Source of the DNA: a virus
Virus record (IMG/VR): IMGVR_UViG_3300042377_000223
Coordinates: 1 to 27,689 of that record
Reading direction: 5' to 3' (one strand)
Length of the DNA stretch: 27,689 nt
Below are positions 14,909-22,077 of the stretch, in pieces (within the stretch, counting starts at the first letter, position 1; every line of letters begins with the position of its first letter). The translations under genes and the position numbers were made by a program. The notes beneath the pieces were generated by a model, which was not told the origin of the DNA, ran no database searches, and saw only the letters and a list, made by a program, of their open reading frames with translations.

Positions 14909-17218
14909 TTATTGTTTATTTATATTGTTTTTCTTCTGTTGAGTGGCGTAGGCATAAGCAGAGCGAATAGAAGGACGCTTGGAGTAAGATACAAATTTAA
15001 GGATTAAGCCAGAGCCTATTTTTCTGATAGGGTTGCTTCTGTTGAAGTCTTCTACAGAAGACGAACCAAGAGAATCTACCCTTACGCTAATATCTGGATT
15101 TCTAACTTGAGCGTATGTCTCAATTCTTTCTCCACCAGATGTAAGGATGTTTGCCTCGTAGGAACTGAACCTCTTGTCGTTGATGTTATCAAGAGTGTAT
15201 TCTCTTGTTTCCAGTACAGCGTTGATATCGTTCTTGGTGAACGAAAGCGTGTCCAAGATGATAACATTAGGATTAGGACTTCCGTTGGCATCTAAAGAGG
15301 CAACTAATATTAAGTTTCCGTAAAGTCCTTTTGCTATGTTTTCTGGCGTGTCTACTCCTGTAACAGGAGATGGCAAAATAGGGCTTCCAATAGCATCACC
15401 GAACTCATCGTAATCAAGTTCTTCTGTAAGGAATATGCCTTGATAGTTATCTACTAAAAACATTCTACGCTGATTGTCTTTCTTAACTACAATGAACTCT
15501 TTTAAAGATGTGGACTCAGCCTTGGCAAAAGTCGTTCCAGTCGCTCCAGTTACAAGCCAAGTGGCAGTTCCACTAACATAAGGGTCAACAACAAAACTAG
15601 ATTTAGGTATTTCAATTATAAAGTCTGTGTTAGTAAAATAAGCAGGTGTTCCGCTTTCTGTTTGATTAATGACTTTGTATGTTCCGCTTGGGAACTTAAA
15701 ATTTTCTACAAGAACAGTTCCAAGATATGCTTGTCCAAAATTTACATTAACATAATCTCCAACTTTCATTCCGTGCCAAGGAAGGCTATATTTCGTGATA
15801 GCCACATAATAATAATTAGGCGATGAAAAACTTGATACAAAAGCATCTACAAGAGTAGAAACATAAGCAAGCAATGAGTTATTAGTAGCAACAAGGGTAG
15901 GATAAGTATCAACCGATTCCCATTGCTTTAAGATGAAGTTATATACCAGTACAGTATTGTTGACAGTAGAGTCATCCAACGGAACGGCAAGGTAGTAGCG
16001 ATTATTCCAATAGGTAGCAACAGCATTGCTTGCGTAGTTGCGATTGATTCGCTGAATGACATCATCAATAGGGGCTGAGATAGGGTCAGCCATCGTAAGC
16101 AACTTCATTGACTCAGCAGAGGCAGGTTGAGGTTGCAGGAAGTACACCCCGTTGTCGGAAAGGAAGAACACGCCACCACCAGCCTGTACAACAGACTTTC
16201 TAGCAGAACAACCTATGTCGGTAGCCAGCGTCCTAACATAGGAGTCATTGCTGAGGGCTTCACCCGTGACATAGCGGTTAGAGCCGACACTAACATAAAA
16301 AATGCTGTTACGCATAAACACCAAGAACTCATTTAAAGTCCAAGGAGCAACACCGACTATTTGGTCGTTACTGCCGTTATTTATTGTAAAAGCGTCAAGG
16401 GCATCCCAGTCATTGTAATCAAGGAAATTGCTGACGGAAACTGTGTCGTAGTTTCTAAGAGGGTTTGTCTCTAGGTGAAATTTGCCGACAGCAATAAGCC
16501 TATTAGCATAGTACAACAGACTAGAGCAGTTCGGGAATTCAACGCCAGCACCAGAAGTCGGTAGTGCTGTGATAGTTGCCGCTAAGTCCCACATCAGCGG
16601 ACGCTTGTTAAATCCTCTGCTAATGAAGATTTTATCCATAGCGTTGCAGACATCGCAACCTTCTGGGGTGGTTATTAACTCAGAAGCGGAGTACGAACAA
16701 GAAGTTGAGCCAATAGCCCCGTAAGAGGCAACCGCCAGCATAGTGTATGTAAAATCGTTTGTAGTATGACTAGTAATTACAAACAAACCAGAATAACCAG
16801 CAAGACTGGATTCAACATACACGCTGTTTCCATTAGCAAGCCCGTGTGCGGCTTTTGTTACTGTGACAGTTAATGCATCAGAAGATGTAAGCGTAGCACC
16901 TGTTATTCTGTTCGGAAAATATATCTTAGAAGAAATAATTTCTGTTTCTGGATTGTATGTGTACAGTCCATTAGCAACAACCAAAACAATAATTTCCTGT
17001 CCGTTAGGCTGGATGTATGTACCAGTACCATAGATGGTCTGGCCGATGATGTCCCCAGCAGTCTTTCGTTGAAGACCTTTTCTGGTCTTAGCGACACCCC
17101 TGTCTAGTCTGAAATTCTGAGACTTACTAACAATACCTTTAGGCAAAGCACTAGGGTTGTCACGGCTGTTAAGCCCGACAAATCCCATATCTCCGTCCTT
17201 TAGGTATTCATTAGCCAT
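14909..17218 (-). CDS. Tail nozzle protein (tail tubular protein B, T7 gp12-like, 769 aa)
   Basis: The N-terminus has the pattern of podovirus nozzle proteins: GLNSRDNPSALPKGIVSKSQ, then NFRLDRGVAKTRKGLQRK. These proteins form the lower tube of the tail with beta-propeller-like repeats. Length agrees with T7 gp12 (about 794 aa). An inserted beta module at about 108-178 (VTVTKAAHGLANGNSVYVES, then GYSGLFVIT) recurs in the fibre-like protein, and a third, more diverged copy may lie at about 450-560 (PWHGMKVGDYVNVNF, then GTYKVINQ). The ATG shares its first base with the stop of the 35-residue gene before it (TAATG). Order after the adaptor gene supports the role. Confidence 0.8.
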   Translation of the reverse strand: MANEYLKDGDMGFVGLNSRDNPSALPKGIVSKSQNFRLDRGVAKTRKGLQRKTAGDIIGQTIYGTGTYIQPNGQEIIVLVVANGLYTYNPETEIISSKIYFPNRITGATLTSSDALTVTVTKAAHGLANGNSVYVESSLAGYSGLFVITSHTTNDFTYTMLAVASYGAIGSTSCSYSASELITTPEGCDVCNAMDKIFISRGFNKRPLMWDLAATITALPTSGAGVEFPNCSSLLYYANRLIAVGKFHLETNPLRNYDTVSVSNFLDYNDWDALDAFTINNGSNDQIVGVAPWTLNEFLVFMRNSIFYVSVGSNRYVTGEALSNDSYVRTLATDIGCSARKSVVQAGGGVFFLSDNGVYFLQPQPASAESMKLLTMADPISAPIDDVIQRINRNYASNAVATYWNNRYYLAVPLDDSTVNNTVLVYNFILKQWESVDTYPTLVATNNSLLAYVSTLVDAFVSSFSSPNYYYVAITKYSLPWHGMKVGDYVNVNFGQAYLGTVLVENFKFPSGTYKVINQTESGTPAYFTNTDFIIEIPKSSFVVDPYVSGTATWLVTGATGTTFAKAESTSLKEFIVVKKDNQRRMFLVDNYQGIFLTEELDYDEFGDAIGSPILPSPVTGVDTPENIAKGLYGNLILVASLDANGSPNPNVIILDTLSFTKNDINAVLETREYTLDNINDKRFSSYEANILTSGGERIETYAQVRNPDISVRVDSLGSSSVEDFNRSNPIRKIGSGLILKFVSYSKRPSIRSAYAYATQQKKNNINKQ

Positions 17219-17325
17219 TACTGAGAGATAATAGAGAAGTACACAGCCTTAATCTTTTCAGACCAGCGTGTACCGACATAAACGCCACCAAGGAAGGTGA
17301 CTGTAGCGATGATAAGGGTAATCAT
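17218..17325 (-). CDS. 35-residue single-span membrane peptide
   Basis: This gene is short but well bounded: its ATG overlaps the stop of the 61-residue gene (ATGA at 17322-17325) and its TAA overlaps the ATG of the nozzle gene (TAATG at 17216-17220). It starts MITLIIATVTFLGGVYVG, one hydrophobic helix with a GG pair, followed by a short amphipathic basic part (TRWSEKIKAVYFSIISQ). Its frame fills exactly what would otherwise be a 100-base gap in a tightly packed operon. Function is unknown; a small membrane protein in the middle of tail genes could be a virion component, a superinfection factor or a pinholin-like peptide. Existence is inferred from the two overlaps. Confidence 0.6.
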   Translation of the reverse strand: MITLIIATVTFLGGVYVGTRWSEKIKAVYFSIISQ

Positions 17326-17507
17326 TGAGGTAAAGTAATTTTAAGACGCTTGAGTTCGGCCTTGAGTTCAGCCTCGGTTGGCTTGGTAATGAGGGTCAGA
17401 ATGCCAGCGTACTTGCCGCCAGCCTTGAACTCTTGGTAGCCAAGGCAGGTCTTGCCGTCTAGAACGAAAGCAACCCAGCCTGTTGGAATGATAGTTTCAG
17501 TAGCCAT
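17322..17507 (-). CDS. Small protein of unknown function (61 aa)
   Basis: The frame is open upstream to 17543, but the ATG at 17507 (MATETIIPTGW) is preferred because it lies just after the stop of the preceding gene, which ends at 17513. The first half is beta-like (GWVAFVLDGKTCLGYQEFKA), the second half is a charged helix (TEAELKAELKRLKI). I do not recognise a family. The stop TGA overlaps the ATG of the 35-residue membrane peptide. It is probably co-translated with its neighbours and may be a minor tail component. Confidence 0.6.
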   Translation of the reverse strand: MATETIIPTGWVAFVLDGKTCLGYQEFKAGGKYAGILTLITKPTEAELKAELKRLKITLPQ

Positions 17508-17512
17508 AAAGT

Positions 17513-18187
17513 TTAATAGTAATAGCCTCCATTGCCGTCCCAATAGACTGTCATTCCCATAGATGGTTCATATGCACCAGTCGGTGTTCCATATGAGTAA
17601 AAACTTCCTTGTCCATCATATGATGCAAAATAACCGACAGAAGTTGCTACATAATATGTATATTTACCATTCGGGTAATCACCTCCAAAGATATTTACAA
17701 GGTAAGTGCCTGTGCTATTATACACATATTCATTTACGCCAATTACAGAATATACAGTATTTAAATTAGCATCTAGCCTAATATATCCACCAGCCCCATC
17801 CCAAGTGTATTCATATCCAGCAAAGTGAGCCGTAGCAACATTTAACTGTACTGGGTTAAGGTTCACAAAACCACCTTCGTGGGCTTCGTCATTAGTTGTT
17901 ACAAAAGTATTATTTCTGTATTGGATATCAGAAGCGGTAGCGTAATCAGTATAAGTGCCACCAGCCCCATCATTTTTTACAATGTAGTCGGCAGATTGCC
18001 CATAATAGAGTGTAGTTCCAACAGTATGAGTAACTCCAGCCAGATAATCAACATCGTCAAGGGTGCTGTTATAAGTCCCAGCCGCAGGGAAGCCACCGCC
18101 AGACGGATTAGACACGATTTTACCGAACCCGTTGCGGCTAGAGCCAGACGAGATGCCTAAGTCTATCCTATTGAAGTCAACACCCAT
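17513..18187 (-). CDS. Gly/Tyr-rich repeat protein in tail region (224 aa)
   Basis: I do not recognise a family. The protein is rich in Gly, Tyr, Thr and Asn, and carries a spaced motif D-G-x-G-[GS]-[TYF] at residues 73-78, 130-135, 191-196 and 217-222, each flanked by aromatic residues (for example YTWDGAGGYIRLD and VYWDGNGGYYY). This looks like a beta-repeat or adhesin-like surface protein rather than an enzyme. The last residues are YWDGNGGYYY, so the final repeat ends at the stop codon. The ATG shares a base with the previous stop (TAATG). A role in decorating the tail or binding a host surface is inference. Confidence 0.6.
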   Translation of the reverse strand: MGVDFNRIDLGISSGSSRNGFGKIVSNPSGGGFPAAGTYNSTLDDVDYLAGVTHTVGTTLYYGQSADYIVKNDGAGGTYTDYATASDIQYRNNTFVTTNDEAHEGGFVNLNPVQLNVATAHFAGYEYTWDGAGGYIRLDANLNTVYSVIGVNEYVYNSTGTYLVNIFGGDYPNGKYTYYVATSVGYFASYDGQGSFYSYGTPTGAYEPSMGMTVYWDGNGGYYY

Positions 18188-18486
18188 TAGCAGGTGGCAA
18201 AGGCAATATGAACAGGGGTAGAGGCGGTGTCAGACAGGCAACGGATGTGGCCGTTGTAGTTGTCAAGGGAAATGCTTTCGCCAGCCTTGACCTTGAACCC
18301 TTCAGAGCCAGACTCAGCAAAACGGACTGTGATGACAGCCGTGGCGTGTTGATTCTGGACAATGACGCTCACCCGTCTGATGGGGGTGACGGCGGCATCA
18401 AGGACAGTAGTGGCAGATGTGCCTACTGTGAAAGTAGCGTGAGTAAAGCCACGCAGGAACGGAGATGTGAATGAGATGTTAGCCAT
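18187..18486 (-). CDS. Small beta-rich structural protein (99 aa)
   Basis: The sequence is made of short beta-like segments (TTVLDAAVTP, RRVSVIVQNQ, AVITVRFAESGSEGFKVKAGES, HIAFATC) typical of a jelly-roll or Ig-like virion component. The segment GFKVKAGESISLDNYNG has the look of small phage proteins encoded near the head-tail connector, as recalled from such genes rather than from a search. The stop TAA overlaps the next ATG. The start is preceded by ACTTACTAAA with no Shine-Dalgarno sequence. The exact role (head decoration or tail) cannot be determined. Confidence 0.6.
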   Translation of the reverse strand: MANISFTSPFLRGFTHATFTVGTSATTVLDAAVTPIRRVSVIVQNQHATAVITVRFAESGSEGFKVKAGESISLDNYNGHIRCLSDTASTPVHIAFATC

Positions 18487-18487
18487 T

Positions 18488-19255
18488 TTAGTAAGTGTTT
18501 GTCATATTGATTCTGCCGAACTGAGACTGCTGACGAAGAGTCTTGTCGTATTCCATATCAAGAACTTCCTTAGCCTTAGCATCAATTGTTGCGGCTTCAG
18601 CAATCTGACCTTCAGACACAAGCCAATTAGCGGCAGAAGCCCAAGCAATGAAAGAAGAAAAGATATAAGGAATTTCAATCTTAGCCCAAAGACTAGGATG
18701 TGTGTTAGGATTTTGTCCAACAGTCGTAGATGCAACTGTGCAGGTATAAAAATTGCCAGCGTGCGGCTTGCCCAAGACTGGTGTAAAAGTGCCTGTACCA
18801 GAGCCAGAGTCAAAGTACACCTGAACACCCTGATAGTAAACTACAGAAGGGTTGTACAAGTCTCCAGTTATTACAGGACAAGCAAGGCGATAGAGATACC
18901 AGCCCTCAACTATAGCCGTATTCAGAATGACCTTCTTAGAAGTGCCATCATCGTACAGTTGGTACTGGAGTTGGATAGCCTTAGTAGTCTCCTGAGGATT
19001 CTTTGTGTATACAGCAAGGATTTCTCCAGATTCTGTAGCGGGAGTAAAGTATGTAACATTGTTTACATCAACCGCTGTAGTAAACTTAATTAACCTGCAA
19101 ACATCAGCCCAATTGTTAGCCTCCCAAGCCTCACGCATACGAGCGTTGCTAAAATCACGGAACTGAGCAAAGGTGTCAGTCGTGATGTTTTGGCGGTCAT
19201 TTCCAGAGTACTGGAGAGCGTCAAAAAGGATTTGGGAGAAGTTTGCTGTTCTCAT
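18488..19255 (-). CDS. Head-tail adaptor (tail tubular protein A, T7 gp11-like, 255 aa)
   Basis: The N-terminus (NFSQILFDALQYSGNDRQNI, then FAQFRDFSNARMREAWEANNW) has the helical pattern of podovirus adaptor proteins that bind beneath the portal. A beta-rich central part (SGEILAVYTKNP, YYQGVQVYFDSGSGTGTF) is followed by a C-terminal helix bundle (SSFIAWASAANWLVSEGQIA, then AKAKEVLDMEYDKTLRQQ). Length is somewhat above T7 gp11 (196 aa). Gene order between capsid and nozzle supports the assignment. The ATG overlaps the previous stop by an ATGA. Confidence 0.7.
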   Translation of the reverse strand: MRTANFSQILFDALQYSGNDRQNITTDTFAQFRDFSNARMREAWEANNWADVCRLIKFTTAVDVNNVTYFTPATESGEILAVYTKNPQETTKAIQLQYQLYDDGTSKKVILNTAIVEGWYLYRLACPVITGDLYNPSVVYYQGVQVYFDSGSGTGTFTPVLGKPHAGNFYTCTVASTTVGQNPNTHPSLWAKIEIPYIFSSFIAWASAANWLVSEGQIAEAATIDAKAKEVLDMEYDKTLRQQSQFGRINMTNTY

Positions 19256-19617
19256 TTGATGAGATATCCGTCACCTGTAAAAATTGCCCCTTGGACGCAG
19301 GTTCGCTTGATGCGATTTTTAACTGCTACCTCAGGGTTATCTCTGATAAAATCATTAACGAACTCATCGTCTTTCCAGCAATCTGGCCCAAGGCGGTGTG
19401 CCCAATAATGGTAACTATCAAGAGGGATAGAGGCGATTTTCTCGCCAATACCATCAACGCTTTTTGCGGCGTTGGAGTTGTGAAAAATAGCCGATTGCTT
19501 GGCAACCGACTTTGCTTTGACCTCATTCATTCTCCAGCCCAACAGGAGTTCCTGCTCCACCCTCTTTTGAAGGTGGGCAGGGACTGCGTCAGCCAGACTT
19601 TGAATGATGTCTGACAT
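19252..19617 (-). CDS. Conserved phage head-region protein (121 aa)
   Basis: No enzymatic motif is present. The segment SYHYWAHRLGPDCWKDDEFV, then DFIRDNPEVAVKNR is of a type I recall from small proteins encoded between capsid and adaptor genes in environmental podoviruses. The protein is helical and charged in its first half and ends in a beta-like VQGAIFTGDGYLIK. The ATG follows the leader AATCCGCAGTA, with no Shine-Dalgarno sequence. Its stop overlaps the adaptor start. The role is unknown; head completion would fit the position. Confidence 0.6.
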   Translation of the reverse strand: MSDIIQSLADAVPAHLQKRVEQELLLGWRMNEVKAKSVAKQSAIFHNSNAAKSVDGIGEKIASIPLDSYHYWAHRLGPDCWKDDEFVNDFIRDNPEVAVKNRIKRTCVQGAIFTGDGYLIK

Positions 19618-19626
19618 TACTGCGGA

Positions 19627-20658
19627 TTAGGCTGTGAAGTCGAACACACCGAAAGCGAGGGGGTTGTAGACGCAAAGTCCAGCAACCGCTTCAATCATTC
19701 GGGCTTCGCCACCACCAGCGTTCGGCAGAGCCGTCACGCCAGCAACATTGCCACCATAACGCACTTCGACTTGGTCGAACGGAATGACATAACCAACAAA
19801 GGTCGAGCCAACGCCAGAGGAAGCCTTGAGGTAGTGGGAAGGGTGGAGTCTCAACTTACCGAAATCACCCTCGAAAATGTCAACAGAGGCGATATAAGCG
19901 GACTCGTTGGCTTCACGATTGAAGGTGCGGATGGCAGTCTGGGTGTTGGCAGAGCCAGAGGAGGGCGTAGTGAACACGAGGTTCGTGAACGCTCTCTTCA
20001 GGGCAGTACCACAGAGGAGGTCATAATCCTTGAACTGACCAGTCTGGGAATAGATGCCTGTGAGGACATTCTGAACGACAGACTCAGTAAGGGCGGCAGT
20101 ACCGACAGTCGAGCGATTGGCGGTAGGTGTGCAGAACTGGTCGATGACAGGAAGGACAGAATCCTTCGTGGCAATCGGTTGAAGCCACTTGTGGAGACCA
20201 CGAGTGAGGTAGGGGGTAGAACCACCAGCGTCAGCCTGAGCACCATTGTCGGAACACATCGAGGCTTCCATATCACGCTTGATAGCCTGAATGCCCTTAG
20301 CGACATTGTTAGCGAGTTCATCACGAACGCCAGCGACTGTGGCGATGTCCTGCGTAAGCGGGGACACACGAACAGAGCGTCTGAAGATTTGGATGTAGTT
20401 GCTGAGTTCAGCACGATACTGTGTAGCACCATCCTTGGTGTAGTTTTCGTAGGTCGAAACATCTGTGCCATCGACTGTGCCAGTAATCTTCGGGGTAGGA
20501 AGAGAATCAGCCTGCCAGCGGAACAGGGTATTTCCGGGTTTGCTACCCTTTTTAGCCATCGAGGTGAAAGGAGTATCCTTAGCATCAACGAGAGCAATGA
20601 GGTCAGCGAGTTCTTCTCTCTTACCAGACGAGAAGGAGGGTTCTGTGAGATTAGCCAT
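19627..20658 (-). CDS. Major capsid protein (SU10/DUF5309 type, 343 aa)
   Basis: The N-terminus (REELADLIALVDAKDTPFTS, then FRWQADSL) followed by a Gly-rich loop and the helix EASMCSDNGAQADAG matches the pattern of the SU10-type capsid family (DUF5309), which adopts the HK97 fold. An E-loop-like region (about 40-80: GNTLFRWQADSLPTPKI, GTDVSTYENYT), a spine helix (about 110-135: GVRDELANNVAKGIQAIKRD) and a beta-rich A-domain with QVEVRYGGNVAG near the C-terminus are visible. Length is normal for the family. It follows the scaffold gene. The leader before ATG (CTATATACTAAT) is A/T-rich with no Shine-Dalgarno sequence, remarkable for what should be the most highly expressed gene. Confidence 0.9.
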   Translation of the reverse strand: MANLTEPSFSSGKREELADLIALVDAKDTPFTSMAKKGSKPGNTLFRWQADSLPTPKITGTVDGTDVSTYENYTKDGATQYRAELSNYIQIFRRSVRVSPLTQDIATVAGVRDELANNVAKGIQAIKRDMEASMCSDNGAQADAGGSTPYLTRGLHKWLQPIATKDSVLPVIDQFCTPTANRSTVGTAALTESVVQNVLTGIYSQTGQFKDYDLLCGTALKRAFTNLVFTTPSSGSANTQTAIRTFNREANESAYIASVDIFEGDFGKLRLHPSHYLKASSGVGSTFVGYVIPFDQVEVRYGGNVAGVTALPNAGGGEARMIEAVAGLCVYNPLAFGVFDFTA

Positions 20659-20690
20659 ATTAGTATATAGGGTTTAGGGGTTTTGAATGA

Positions 20691-21701
20691 TTACAGGAAT
20701 CGGTTAGCGATTATAGACGAAAGGTCATCTCTAGAGTTCGATGCAGAAAAACGCTTCTGGGCTTGCTGAGACTTCAAATCCTTGGAAGGAATGGAGTTCG
20801 GTGCTGAAGAAGGTCTAGGCTGGTTGGGTGCTTTGTTGATAACTCCAGAGGACTTGCCTTTGGATTCTCTCGCTTTTACGCCAGAGATGTAATCACCAAT
20901 CACCATCTTGTAGTCAGGGAATTTCTGGATTTCAGGGAAAGCCTTCAGGAAAGTCTCAGCGATTTGTCTGTCTCGTGATGCCTTATCCTTCCACCAAGGG
21001 TATTCCTTAGCGGCAATGGTTTCCATTTGATTGAAGTTCTGGAGGTACTGCATACGCTTGGGGAGGTGGTCTTCCATCGCATCAAGAGACTTGATTTTGA
21101 TGTTTCGCACTTCTTCAGCGGAGTATTCCACTTCGTTTCCATCCTTACCTGTAACTACTGCACCATCGGGGTTCATTTCGCACCAGCGTCTGATTTGCTT
21201 GGCTTGGTCAATCTCTCGATTAACCTCTTCTAGCGTAGACAGGTGAGCGTAAGGATTGTCCTGAGTCGGAATCTGTGCTGGCTTGTTAGCCTCTTGCGAC
21301 AGTCTATCCACCTCAGAACGGAGTCGTTCCACTTCTGCTTCAGCCTCCCTGCGTTTGGCAGAGAGTTTGTCGATGCGTTTCTTAACACCTTTGGGCAAGC
21401 CCCTATCAAGTTCGTTATCTTCAGATTTGGTTTCTTCGGTTTCCTCGGAATCTGTAGACTCGTCCTGTTCGGTGGCTGTATCGTTATCTTGAGAAAGAAC
21501 CTCACTATTCTCGGAAGTCGCTTGACCTTCCGCTTCAGTTTGCTCCTGCGAGACTGAAGACTCACTATTTTCCTTACCGCCTAGGAAGGATTCGCTAACT
21601 ATGTCAGCGAGTTTACTGATATCGAACGCCTGCGGGGGGCTTTCGTTTGTCGTAGCGTTGTTTTGAGCCGTGCTAAGGTCGGCTTGATTTTCTGTATTCA
21701 T
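20691..21701 (-). CDS. Capsid scaffold protein (336 aa)
   Basis: The first 100 residues are very acidic and rich in Glu, Ser, Gln and Thr (for example SEETEETKSEDNELD). A coiled coil follows at about 103-140 (VKKRIDKLSAKRREAEAEVE and RLRSEVDRLSQEANK), and the C-terminal 60 residues are basic and Ser-rich (RESKGKSSGVINKA to the SNSRDDLSSIIANRF end). This charge layout, and its place directly before the capsid gene, are those of a scaffolding protein, whose basic C-terminus binds the coat protein inner face. No protease motif is visible. A conserved middle part (residues about 180-280) with EYPWWKDKASRDRQIAE is also common in phages of this type. Confidence 0.8.
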   Translation of the reverse strand: MNTENQADLSTAQNNATTNESPPQAFDISKLADIVSESFLGGKENSESSVSQEQTEAEGQATSENSEVLSQDNDTATEQDESTDSEETEETKSEDNELDRGLPKGVKKRIDKLSAKRREAEAEVERLRSEVDRLSQEANKPAQIPTQDNPYAHLSTLEEVNREIDQAKQIRRWCEMNPDGAVVTGKDGNEVEYSAEEVRNIKIKSLDAMEDHLPKRMQYLQNFNQMETIAAKEYPWWKDKASRDRQIAETFLKAFPEIQKFPDYKMVIGDYISGVKARESKGKSSGVINKAPNQPRPSSAPNSIPSKDLKSQQAQKRFSASNSRDDLSSIIANRFL

Positions 21702-21778
21702 TAGATAAGGTCTAAAGTCCGTTTTTATATGCAGGATGTTGTAATAGTTCCAGAACTAGTAGCCAGTTACGGCTTAAA

Positions 21779-21807
21779 ATTATACTAAGCAAGTACTATA
21801 ACCATTA
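21779..21807 (-). promoter_or_regulatory. Possible promoter before the scaffold gene
   Basis: The only sizeable gap in the structural genes (21702-21804) contains a perfect TATAAT on the minus strand (21779-21784). The hexamer 17 bases upstream, TAATGG, is a poor -35 match. A promoter here would boost scaffold and capsid expression. Confidence is low because the region is A/T-rich. Confidence 0.25.
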
Positions 21808-22077
21808 CATACCGCTTTCTGACGAACTATGTGCTTCGGAGGGTCTTCCTTGGTCAGCCAGCACTTCTTCTCGGGTCTGGATAAGAATAGACTTAAATGC
21901 GGTCAAGGCTTCAGCCCTGCCAGCATACCAAGCCCTGTCTTCTCCCTTATTATCCTTAGAGATAGCGGAGGCTACCTCGGACTCAATAGAAGCGTCTAGG
22001 AGCATATGCAGAGCCTTCCAGAGGTCGTTGTTCTTTTCAAACGACAGACCTGTAATGATTTGGTTAGGGTAACGCAT
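21805..22077 (-). CDS. Small protein between portal and scaffold (90 aa)
   Basis: This is a small helical protein of unknown function. It begins MRYPNQIITGLSFEKNNDLW, continues with amphipathic helices (ALHMLLDASIESEVASAI and DRAWYAGRAEALTAFKSILI) and ends with a Ser/Glu-rich tail (AHSSSESGM). The ATG shares its first base with the TAA of the portal gene (TAATG); a GGA lies just before the overlap but is too close to act as a normal ribosome site. A 100-base gap with a possible promoter separates it from the scaffold gene. It might be a portal-associated minor protein. Confidence 0.6.
   Translation of the reverse strand: MRYPNQIITGLSFEKNNDLWKALHMLLDASIESEVASAISKDNKGEDRAWYAGRAEALTAFKSILIQTREEVLADQGRPSEAHSSSESGM

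Noticed and set aside
17507-17543. N-terminal extension (MGRQWRLLLLNF) of the 61-residue protein
   Set aside because: It overlaps the end of the Gly/Tyr-rich gene by more than 30 bases, while the ATG at 17507 fits the packed gene order.
20659-20690. Telomere-like CCCCTAAACCCTA repeat before the capsid gene
   Set aside because: Only about one and a half units; more likely chance in an A/C-rich leader than a functional repeat.
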